Below, one piece after another: positions 6,959 to 13,367 of a DNA stretch of 23,121 nucleotides; position 1 is the first letter of the stretch; each line of letters begins with the position of its first letter. This DNA comes from CAMEON01 sp964463245. Its GTDB lineage: Bacteria > Bacillota > Clostridia > Oscillospirales > CAG-272. Location of the stretch: contig CAYXBU010000030.1 of the NCBI GenBank assembly GCA_964463245.1, forward strand, positions 1 to 23,121, given 5' to 3'. A program made the position numbers and the translations under genes. The notes below the pieces were generated by a model. That model saw only the letters and a list, made by a program, of their open reading frames with translations. It was not told where the DNA came from and did no database searches.

Positions 6959-8591
6959 GATGTAAATTCCTTTTCTTGTAATACAAAAGTCCCAACAGAG
7001 CCATGCCGATGGCGTACAGCCCGACTACCGACCCTATGCGGCACAGGATCGCACCCCCGGAGCTGCCCGTGATGCCGATCCGTCCGCACAGCCGCGTTCC
7101 GCCCCACAGGGCGGGCAGGGAGAGAAGGATCGGCAGGGTGAAGAGACCGAGCAGGCGGCTCGCGCGGGGGAATATCTCCGGCGCGTGGCGGGCAAGGCTG
7201 AGGGCATTGCAGAGCAGGATGAGGTTGTCGCAGACCAGCGAGGAGAGCGGCGCGGCGGTCAGCCCCCACGCGGGGTCGGCCAGAAGGCGATATTCCAGGA
7301 GTGCCTTGGCGGTAGTGCCGATCAGCATGGAGCCGATCGGCACGGCGGGGTGCCCGACCGCCTGGAGCATGGCACCCGTGACCGTGATCAGGCAGGCGGA
7401 CGGCACCGACAGTCCTAAGATCTGCAACCACGGCGTGGCCTCGGCGACCGCCGCAGGCTGTCCGCGAAACAGGAGGGTCAGCACGTCCCCGCCCAACACG
7501 CACAGCCCGAGTCCTGCGGGAACCGCGAAGAACAGGGTCAGTCCCAACCCACGGGTCACGGCCTCCCGCGCCTCGGTCAGCGCGGTGTCACGGCCATCCC
7601 CTGCCCGCAGGCGAGCCAGCGCAGAGGAGAGCGTGGGGGTCAGCGAGGTCGAGATCGAGGTGGACAGGGAGGGCAGGATGTTGAATACCGGGACGGCCAG
7701 CGTGGAGTAGGCACCGTAGGCCGCATTGGCGAGAGCCGCCGACAGCCCCGCATCCTGCAAACGGTGCAGGATGAGCGCGAGGTCGATGCACTTGGTTAGG
7801 CTAATGACTCCCGCGCTGAGGGTGACCGGAAGCGCAACGGCGGTCAGCCGCCGCAGGATGCTGCGGCGGGAGGGCAGGGGAGATGCTTGCGGCAGGGAGT
7901 CCTGCGGGGTGACCCGATCCTCCCGCCGTTTGCGGCACAGGAGCCACAGGGCGGCGGCCATCGTCCCGGCCGTCAGCCCCAGAACGGCCGCCGCCGCCGT
8001 ATGCGGCAGGTCAGCCCCCCGCCGTGCGGCGAGGTAGGCAAAGGTCAGCCCCAGGACGAGCTTGCCCAGTGCCTCGATGACCTGTGAGACCGCCGTGGGC
8101 TTCATGTCCGACAGACCTTGGAAGTAGCCCCGCACGGCTCCCGCCAGACAGATCGCGGGGACGGCGGGGGAGACGGCACGGATGCAAGCGGCCGCCTCGG
8201 GGTTGCCCAACAGCTCCCCCCAGAGCCGCGCGGGAAGCAGGAGGCAGAGCATCCCCGCGCACCCGACGACGGCAAAGACGACCAGCGATATGCGGTACAC
8301 CCGCCGATGCAGGATGCGGATCGCGGCGAGATCCTCCCCCGCCGCCTGCCCCGAGATCAGCACCGACATGGCGACCGGGAGTCCCGCCGTGGACAGCACG
8401 CACAGAAAGGCGTACACCTCGTAGGCGGTATTGAAGTACCCCATGCCCTCGGTGCCCAGCACGCGGAGCATGGGGATGCGGTAGGCCAGTCCGATCAGCT
8501 TGACCACGACGGCCGAGGCGGTCAGAAGGCTGACCCCCGACAGGAAGGAGCCGACTCTCCGACGAGGGGCGGGCAGAGATGCTTCATTCAC
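6948..8591 (-). CDS. spoVB: SpoVB-like MOP-superfamily lipid-linked oligosaccharide flippase
   Basis: This 547-residue polytopic membrane protein belongs to the polysaccharide-transporter/MurJ group of the MOP superfamily, which moves undecaprenyl-linked precursors across the membrane. The N-terminal signature RVGSFLSGVSLLTASAVVVK and the stretch KLIGLAYRIPMLRVLGTEGM are typical of SpoVB/YtgP-type proteins. About 12-14 hydrophobic helices can be counted, with an Arg-rich cytosolic loop near the middle. SpoVB acts in spore cortex synthesis in Bacillus. A sigma-E-type promoter directly upstream (8626-8655) supports the sporulation assignment over a vegetative MurJ/YtgP role. GGAGGT (8601-8606) lies a little far (about 9-13 nt) from the ATG. 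The 3' end overlaps cdd. Confidence 0.85.
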   Translation of the reverse strand: MNEASLPAPRRRVGSFLSGVSLLTASAVVVKLIGLAYRIPMLRVLGTEGMGYFNTAYEVYAFLCVLSTAGLPVAMSVLISGQAAGEDLAAIRILHRRVYRISLVVFAVVGCAGMLCLLLPARLWGELLGNPEAAACIRAVSPAVPAICLAGAVRGYFQGLSDMKPTAVSQVIEALGKLVLGLTFAYLAARRGADLPHTAAAAVLGLTAGTMAAALWLLCRKRREDRVTPQDSLPQASPLPSRRSILRRLTAVALPVTLSAGVISLTKCIDLALILHRLQDAGLSAALANAAYGAYSTLAVPVFNILPSLSTSISTSLTPTLSSALARLRAGDGRDTALTEAREAVTRGLGLTLFFAVPAGLGLCVLGGDVLTLLFRGQPAAVAEATPWLQILGLSVPSACLITVTGAMLQAVGHPAVPIGSMLIGTTAKALLEYRLLADPAWGLTAAPLSSLVCDNLILLCNALSLARHAPEIFPRASRLLGLFTLPILLSLPALWGGTRLCGRIGITGSSGGAILCRIGSVVGLYAIGMALLGLLYYKKRNLHHVG

Positions 8592-8625
8592 GTTTCGGGT
8601 ACCTCCGCAGGGCTTACTTCTCCCT

Positions 8626-8655
8626 ACGGTATGCGTGCCCGACCGCGAATATGAC
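8626..8655 (-). promoter_or_regulatory. Near-consensus sigma-E (mother-cell) promoter for the spoVB-like gene
   Basis: On the minus strand, GTCATATT (8648-8655) is followed after 14 bp by CATACCGT (8626-8633). The Bacillus/Clostridia sigma-E consensus is about KMATATT, 13-15 bp, CATACAnT, so only one conserved base differs. The predicted start is near 8619, giving a leader of about 28 nt that includes GGAGGT. It begins 9 nt beyond the era stop codon, in the only sizeable gap (72 nt) in this part of the gene string. Confidence 0.8.
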
Positions 8656-8663
8656 GGGAAGGG

Positions 8664-9560
8664 TCACTTACCCTCCCGCCGATAGCCGAAGTTGGCGACC
8701 GTGATGTCGCTCTCCCGCCAGTTCTCCTTGACCTTTACCCACAGGTCGAGGAATACCTTGGTGCCCAGCAGCTTTTCCAGATCCTCGCGGGCATAGGTGC
8801 CGATGCGGCGCAACTCCTCGCCGCGCTTGCCGAGGATGATGCCCTTGTGGGAGGCCTTCTCGCAGAATATCTCGGCGCGGATGCTGACCATGCCGGTCTT
8901 GGGGTCTTCCTTGAAGGACTCAATGACCACCGCTGTTCCGTGCGGGATCTCCTGGTTCAGGGTACGCAATATCTTCTCGCGGATGATCTCGGCCGCCATC
9001 TGCCGTTCGGGCTGATCCGTGGCGATATCCTCGGGAAAGAGCCAATCCATCTCATGCAGGAAGGGGCGGCACTCATCCAGCACCGCCGAGACCCCCTTGC
9101 CGTTCTTGGCGGAGATGGGTACCACCGCCGCAAACTCATGCAGGGCGGCGTAGCGGGTGATGGACTCCGCCACCTGTACCGCCGTGTACAGGTCGGTCTT
9201 GGACAGCACCAGCACACAGGGGACGTCGTTCCGCTTGCAGTAGCTGATGACATTCTGCTCCACGGGGGAAGGCTCCTTGCCCGTGTCGGCCACCAGCACT
9301 ACCGCATCGGCATCCTGCATGGTAGAGTTGGCGGTCTTGACCATGTAATCCCCCAGCGAGTTCTGCGGGCGGAAGATGCCGGGGGTGTCCAGAAAGACGA
9401 ACTGCTCCTCCCCCTCGGTCAGGATGCCGGTGATGCGGTTGCGGGTGGTCTGGGGCTTGGCGGAGACGATGGCGACCTTCTCCCCCAGCATAGCGTTGAG
9501 CAGGGTGGATTTTCCCACGTTGGGTCGCCCCACCAAGGCGATGAATCCGGTCTTCTTCAT
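8664..9560 (-). CDS. era: GTPase Era, ribosome biogenesis factor
   Basis: Era is an essential-type GTPase that binds the 3' end of 16S rRNA through a KH domain during 30S maturation. The 298-residue product shows G1 GRPNVGKST (11-19), the switch region KPQTTRNRITG, G3 DTPG (58-61), the Era-typical FRPQNSLGDYM, G5 SAK (150-152), and a C-terminal KH domain with GKRG (244-247). The G4 motif reads SKTD (120-123) instead of the usual NKxD, a change at a guanine-contacting position. I chose the ATG at 9560 because homology begins there and AAAGGAA lies about 12 nt upstream; a longer frame to 9650 would add an unrelated N-terminus. It lies 37 nt after the unknown gene and 72 nt before the spoVB-like gene. 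Confidence 0.96.
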   Translation of the reverse strand: MKKTGFIALVGRPNVGKSTLLNAMLGEKVAIVSAKPQTTRNRITGILTEGEEQFVFLDTPGIFRPQNSLGDYMVKTANSTMQDADAVVLVADTGKEPSPVEQNVISYCKRNDVPCVLVLSKTDLYTAVQVAESITRYAALHEFAAVVPISAKNGKGVSAVLDECRPFLHEMDWLFPEDIATDQPERQMAAEIIREKILRTLNQEIPHGTAVVIESFKEDPKTGMVSIRAEIFCEKASHKGIILGKRGEELRRIGTYAREDLEKLLGTKVFLDLWVKVKENWRESDITVANFGYRREGK

Positions 9561-9597
9561 GTTGTAGTCGGTTCCTTTCGTGGTGTGGTGAGGTGTC

Positions 9598-10101
9598 TCA
9601 GGCTTGCAGACGCTGGCGGAGAAATTCGTCCAGTATCTCCAAGGGGACACCGTCGGTCAGGGAGAGACGGTAGGTCTTGTCCGATGCATCATACAAGGTG
9701 ACGGACAAGACGGTCACCCCCATGACCATGCTGTTTCCCTCGGTGCAGAATTCCAGCTCAAAGCCGGATTCCACCCGGAAGTAGTAGAAGCGTTGTCCGC
9801 CCAGCTCGGCCTGCCCGTAGGGATAGCCCAGAAAATTCTCCAGGCGGGGGACGGTATTGACAACGCATTGGCTCAGGTAGTCAAACGGGACATCGGTGGT
9901 GGAGTCGGCGGTACCCTCGGACGGGAAGATAGGCTCCGGCTCGGTCTCCAAGTCCCGAAGGTGCAGGAGGGTCAGGATGTTGGAGGGACCGATCAGCATA
10001 CAGATGCCGGCAATGATCAGCAGTCCCCCAACGATCAGGATGATCCGCCGTCGCAGCTTGTCCTCGCCCGGATCCGAGCCGGAGAAAGGGGAGCCGTTCA
10101 T
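9598..10101 (-). CDS. Membrane-anchored protein of unknown function (167 aa)
   Basis: I do not recognise this protein. Residues 1-16 are polar and Arg-rich near the end (DKLRRR), followed by one strong hydrophobic helix (about 20-47), so it is probably anchored N-in/C-out. An acidic linker with Glu, Pro, Ser and Thr (about 52-72) follows, then a compact domain of about 95 residues with aromatic and beta-prone stretches (RFYYFRVESGFELEF, SVTLYDASDKTYRLSL). The start codon overlaps the ybeY stop in an ATGA junction, so translation is probably coupled to ybeY. It occupies the interval that in Bacillus holds dgkA between ybeY and era, but with one membrane helix it is not DgkA. Being in the string with ybeY and era, it is likely constitutively expressed. 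Confidence 0.8.
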   Translation of the reverse strand: MNGSPFSGSDPGEDKLRRRIILIVGGLLIIAGICMLIGPSNILTLLHLRDLETEPEPIFPSEGTADSTTDVPFDYLSQCVVNTVPRLENFLGYPYGQAELGGQRFYYFRVESGFELEFCTEGNSMVMGVTVLSVTLYDASDKTYRLSLTDGVPLEILDEFLRQRLQA

Positions 10102-10613
10102 GCCTCGGGCGACGGCTCGCCGTCATCCACCGCCAGCCCCATCTCCTGCATGATGGCGGACTGACGGCGGCGCATATCCGTCTCGTCCTCCTCGCCGGTC
10201 TCATGGTCATAGCCCAAAAGGTGCAGTACCGAGTGCACGCAGAGGAAGGCTACCTCCCGCTCGAAGCTGTGACCGTAGGTCTCGGCCTGCTCGGACGCCC
10301 GCTCCAGGGACAGCACGATGTCCCCCAGCGAGACTTCCGGCTCGTCGGCCAGCGGCTCCTCGCTCTCCCCGCTGTAGTCGGTCAGCGGGAAGGACAGCAC
10401 ATCGGTCGGACGGTCGATCTCACGGTATTGCCGATTCAGCTCCCGAATGCCCGCGTCATCGGTGAAGGTCACCGATACCTCGCAGGGGTTCTCGTACTGC
10501 TCATGCTCTAAGGTCGCGACGACCGCGCACCGTACCAGCATCTTGAGCTTGTAGGTGATGGGCAGCTTGTCCTGCTCGTTGGTGAAGTAAATGATCCGTT
10601 CCGCTGTATTCAT
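10098..10613 (-). CDS. ybeY: Endoribonuclease YbeY, rRNA maturation and ribosome quality control
   Basis: YbeY is a single-strand-specific metallo-endoribonuclease needed for 16S rRNA 3' end processing. The 171-residue product has the diagnostic HSVLHLLGYDH motif, with zinc ligands His127, His131 and His137. The family segments LNRQYREIDRPTDVLSFP (59-76) and SLGDIVLS are also present. AAGGAG lies about 10 nt before the ATG. The gene sits directly after phoH (17-nt gap) and overlaps the following unknown gene by 4 nt. In Bacillus pgpH lies between phoH and ybeY; here nothing does. Proximity to era matches their shared role in 30S maturation. Confidence 0.96.
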   Translation of the reverse strand: MNTAERIIYFTNEQDKLPITYKLKMLVRCAVVATLEHEQYENPCEVSVTFTDDAGIRELNRQYREIDRPTDVLSFPLTDYSGESEEPLADEPEVSLGDIVLSLERASEQAETYGHSFEREVAFLCVHSVLHLLGYDHETGEEDETDMRRRQSAIMQEMGLAVDDGEPSPEA

Positions 10614-10630
10614 CGCGCGTGATCTCCTTT

Positions 10631-11683
10631 TTAGTCGTTTTTGTGCTTGGGACGAAAGGTCTGATGGGTCGTATATCGGCTCTTTTCCGCGGGCGGTGTC
10701 GTTCGCCGCGGGCGGGATTTCTCATAGCGGTCATACGCCAATATGATCTGCTGGACTAAGTGGTGCCGCACCACATCCTTCTCGGACAGGTAATGGATGC
10801 CGATTCCCTCGATGCCGTCCAGCACCTTGACCGCCTCGGCGAGCCCCGACCGCTGTCCGTTCGGCAGGTCGGTCTGGGTCAGGTCACCGGTCACCACCAC
10901 CTTGGAGCCGAAGCCCATGCGGGTCAAGAACATCTTGACCTGCTCGGGGGTGGCGTTCTGTGCCTCATCCAAAATGATGAAGGCATCATCCAGCGTGCGC
11001 CCGCGCATATAGGCCAGCGGGGCGACCTCAATGACCCCCTTCTCGGCGGCGCGCTGGTGGCCCTCCGCCCCCATCATCTCGTTGAGGGCATCATACAGCG
11101 GGCGCAGGTAGGGGTCGATCTTGGAGAGCAGGTCGCCCGGGAGGAAGCCCAGCCGCTCCCCCGCCTCGATGGCGGGGCGGGTCAGGATGATGCGGGAGAC
11201 CTGTTTGTCCCGCAGAGCCTTGACCGCCATCGCCACCGCCAGGAAGGTCTTGCCGGTGCCGGCGGGGCCTACCCCCAGTACGATGGTGTTCTTGCGGATG
11301 GCCTCGACATACTTGGCTTGCCCGGCGGTCTTGGGCTTGACCGGCTTGCCCTTGGCGGTCAGGCAGAGGATGTCCGCCCCCAGCACGGCCAGCTCAGAGG
11401 CGCGGCCGTCCGCGACGGTGTCGGCGACATAGCGCACGGTCTGCTCGTTGACCGCGTCGCTGTAGCGGAGCATATCCCGCAGGTACTCCACCGCCAGCGC
11501 GGCGGCATTGACCGCCTCCTGCGACTCGCCCGTGATGAGAACGGCGTCACTGCCGTCCTCTCCGGACTTGTTGCGTAAGGACACGCCGAAGCGGTTCTCC
11601 AGTATGCGGGCATTCACGTCAAAGGCACCGAACAGGGCAGAGGTGGCGGTGGCGTTGTCGACTTTTATGATGCGTTGGTTCAT
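10631..11683 (-). CDS. phoH: PhoH-family ATPase (PhoH-like, often linked to RNA metabolism)
   Basis: This is a P-loop ATPase of the PhoH/PhoL family. The 350-residue protein has an N-terminal KH-like region (about 25-72), Walker A GPAGTGKT (139-146), TRPAIEAGERLGFLPGDL (168-185), Walker B IILDEAQN (236-243) and the sensor stretch VVVTGDLTQTDLP (262-274). The C-terminal 30 residues are very basic (KSRPRR, RPKHKND) and may contact RNA. I chose the ATG at 11683, with GGAGG about 13 nt upstream; the longer frame to 11770 would overlap yqfD and lacks family sequence. It follows yqfD by 25 nt. The physiological substrate of this family is not settled. Confidence 0.94.
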   Translation of the reverse strand: MNQRIIKVDNATATSALFGAFDVNARILENRFGVSLRNKSGEDGSDAVLITGESQEAVNAAALAVEYLRDMLRYSDAVNEQTVRYVADTVADGRASELAVLGADILCLTAKGKPVKPKTAGQAKYVEAIRKNTIVLGVGPAGTGKTFLAVAMAVKALRDKQVSRIILTRPAIEAGERLGFLPGDLLSKIDPYLRPLYDALNEMMGAEGHQRAAEKGVIEVAPLAYMRGRTLDDAFIILDEAQNATPEQVKMFLTRMGFGSKVVVTGDLTQTDLPNGQRSGLAEAVKVLDGIEGIGIHYLSEKDVVRHHLVQQIILAYDRYEKSRPRRTTPPAEKSRYTTHQTFRPKHKND

Positions 11684-11708
11684 GAGTGTGGCTGATCCTC
11701 CGTATGTA

Positions 11709-12893
11709 TCAAGGCTGTATCCGGATGGGCACGGACAGGGCGATGTCCTCTGTGCAGGTGTAGGTCGCATCCAGAATGAAGGTATCCTCGGTCAGGGTGG
11801 TGCGCAGGGTCTTGGACAGCAGCTCCGCCCCGCCGGGCAGGGCGGCGATGCGCCGTGACAGCTCCCGATAGGCCAGCTCCTCCGCCTCGGCGGGGGTACG
11901 GGTCACGGTGACGGGCTCGGTAGGCGGCAGGAGCCAGACGGTACGCAGGGAGATCGGGAACCCGACCCCCTCCCGAAGGGACAGGTTGCGTTCTTCCACT
12001 ATTATATCACAAACCGCCGCTTCAGTTGTGAAACTTTTTGAAAATTTTATGGCTTTTCCAAAGAAAATCACATATTTTTCGCAGGATAGGCTCCCCGGAT
12101 CCATCTGCCGCACCGAGGACTCGACCTGCAAGGGGATCTCGATGACCTCCCGATGGGTCGTGCGGGCGTAAATGTGCGCCTCGGCGGGGACGGCGCGGAT
12201 GCCGAGGGTCTGACTGTCGTACAGCCCGCTGACCAGCAGCTGACCCTCCCCCACCGTCTGCCCGGCGGCGACCAGGATATTGCCGCGGATCAGCTCCACC
12301 CGCTCGATCACCCCGGGGCGGGAGGCGATGATGTTGGCGGGGGTAGGCTCGGCCGCCTCGGGAGGATATACCGCCTCCCGCAGCTGGACATAGGCGACAG
12401 TGCCCTTGCGGTTGACCGATACCCATGCGATGCGGGAGTCGGCCAGCAGGACACGGGTCTCCAAGCGGTCGGCGGCAAAGCCGCGCAGGGAGGAGCCGAC
12501 GTCAAAGCCGCAGGCGGCCAGTGTCTCCCTCACCTCGCTCTTCGTGAGGGTGTCGGTCCCCTCGATGCGGATATCCCAGACATATTGTCCGGACAGCCAC
12601 AGCAGCCCCAGTCCCAACAGCATCCCCGCGATCAGCCCGGGGCGGGCGATCAGCCGCACGGCCAGCGCGGGAAGCCCCTCTGCCCGCCCGCTGTCGGCAG
12701 GGATCCCCGCCGCCCGACACAGGGACAAGCAGGTTCGCGCCGTCCGCAGGCTCATGTGCACCGACAGACCCTCCGTGTCGGCCTTGAAGTGGGTATAGGT
12801 CAGTCGCTCGGCACGGCACAGCTCCAGAAAGGCGGCGGCCGCCTCCGACGGTACCCGTATGCGGCGGTGACCGCCGAACCACTCGCTCAGCAT
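11709..12893 (-). CDS. yqfD: Sporulation protein YqfD
   Basis: YqfD is a conserved spore-former membrane protein, expressed in the mother cell in Bacillus, with no defined biochemical activity. The 394-residue product has a soluble N-terminal domain (1-80), one clear membrane helix (about 85-104, LIAGMLLGLGLLWLSGQYVW) and a large extracytoplasmic part. The segment after the helix (VWDIRIEGTDTLTKSEV) resembles the POTRA/FtsQ-like domain assigned to the family. The start overlaps the yqfC stop by 7 nt, which fits the conserved yqfC-yqfD pair. An AT-rich island (about 12000-12080) inside the gene contrasts with the surrounding GC-rich DNA and contains an extended -10 promoter element. Confidence 0.93.
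   Translation of the reverse strand: MLSEWFGGHRRIRVPSEAAAAFLELCRAERLTYTHFKADTEGLSVHMSLRTARTCLSLCRAAGIPADSGRAEGLPALAVRLIARPGLIAGMLLGLGLLWLSGQYVWDIRIEGTDTLTKSEVRETLAACGFDVGSSLRGFAADRLETRVLLADSRIAWVSVNRKGTVAYVQLREAVYPPEAAEPTPANIIASRPGVIERVELIRGNILVAAGQTVGEGQLLVSGLYDSQTLGIRAVPAEAHIYARTTHREVIEIPLQVESSVRQMDPGSLSCEKYVIFFGKAIKFSKSFTTEAAVCDIIVEERNLSLREGVGFPISLRTVWLLPPTEPVTVTRTPAEAEELAYRELSRRIAALPGGAELLSKTLRTTLTEDTFILDATYTCTEDIALSVPIRIQP
12001..12009 (-). promoter_or_regulatory. Candidate internal promoter (extended -10) inside yqfD
   Basis: The minus strand reads TGATATAAT, a perfect TGnTATAAT extended -10 (TATAAT at 12001-12006). It lies at the edge of an AT-rich island rich in A and T runs. No good -35 hexamer sits 17 bp upstream, which extended -10 promoters tolerate. 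It would give a transcript starting near 11994 that covers the last part of yqfD and then phoH, ybeY and era, supplying vegetative expression of these housekeeping genes. Confidence 0.45.
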
Positions 12894-13261
12894 TCCGTCC
12901 CCCCCTTAGCAGGCTCCTCCAGGATCAGGCTCTGGATGAACCCGTCCATACAGACCGCCCCCGCCGCAAAGGCGGTACAGCACAGCCGCTTCCCCCGCAC
13001 CGCCAGCACAGCCTCCTTCATCTCCAGACGGATGCAGGTGGGGGAATAGGTCAGGATGCGCCGTGTGCCGTGCACTGTCAGCAGGTTCCGCCCCCGCATC
13101 TCCAGCCGCATTCCCCCGGGCAGGATGTCCGGCGGCAGATCCAAGCGGCAGGCCAGCCACTCCGGCAGGCGGCGTTTTTCCTGAGGATCGCTCTCCTTCG
13201 GAGAGCCGCTCTCCTTCGGAGAGCCGCTCTCCTTCGGAGAGCCGTCGTTCTCGTCACTCAT
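12887..13261 (-). CDS. yqfC: Sporulation protein YqfC (YabP/YqfC family)
   Basis: YqfC belongs to the YabP/YqfC family of small spore-former proteins, partner of YqfD in gene order. The 124-residue product has a polar N-terminal tail with three tandem GSPKES units (7-24), then the conserved domain (about 32-115) with DLPPDILPGGMRLEM, TVHGTRRIL and the closing GFIQSLILEE. I chose the ATG at 13261 because GGGGAGGAG lies 6 nt upstream; an upstream ATG at 13294 lacks such a site. It is the first gene of the minus-strand string and shares a 106-bp divergent intergenic region with ylbJ. No convincing sigma-E promoter is visible before it. The repeat-bearing tail is unusual and probably disordered. 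Confidence 0.9.
   Translation of the reverse strand: MSDENDGSPKESGSPKESGSPKESDPQEKRRLPEWLACRLDLPPDILPGGMRLEMRGRNLLTVHGTRRILTYSPTCIRLEMKEAVLAVRGKRLCCTAFAAGAVCMDGFIQSLILEEPAKGGTEC
13191..13244. repeat. Three perfect 18-bp in-frame repeats inside yqfC
   Basis: The unit CTCTCCTTCGGAGAGCCG is repeated three times without a mismatch (13191-13208, 13209-13226, 13227-13244). On the coding strand it encodes GSPKES three times. Each unit is also a hairpin (GCTCTCC-GAA-GGAGAGC), so the mRNA start region could fold into serial stem-loops. Identity at the DNA level points to recent expansion. Confidence 0.95.
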
Positions 13262-13309
13262 GTTTTGCTCCTCCCCGTCATATGATGGTCGCATCAGCGC
13301 GGAAAAGCG

Positions 13310-13333
13310 TGACCGCTTGACCGCCTGACCGTT
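13310..13333. promoter_or_regulatory. Three tandem TGACCGNN octamers in the yqfC-ylbJ divergent intergenic region
   Basis: TGACCGCT, TGACCGCC and TGACCGTT follow each other with an exact 8-bp period, and a fourth TGA follows. Just downstream is GATACAGTATC (13335-13345), a short palindrome whose GATACAGT resembles a sigma-E -10 box for ylbJ, but no sigma-E -35 lies at the right distance. It may be a regulator binding array or simple slippage; its place between two divergent sporulation genes favours the first, weakly. Confidence 0.4.
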
Positions 13334-13367
13334 TGATACAGTATCTTATGCGAGGGGAGGATGACAC

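Noticed and set aside
9561..9650. 30-residue N-terminal extension of Era
   Set aside because: Family homology and a ribosome site start at 9560; the extension runs back into the gap and the preceding gene.
11684..11770. Longer PhoH start overlapping yqfD
   Set aside because: The added residues (Pro/Ser/Cys rich) resemble no PhoH N-terminus, and GGAGG precedes the ATG at 11683.
13191..13244. CRISPR array
   Set aside because: The three 18-bp units are directly adjacent without spacers and encode in-frame residues of YqfC.
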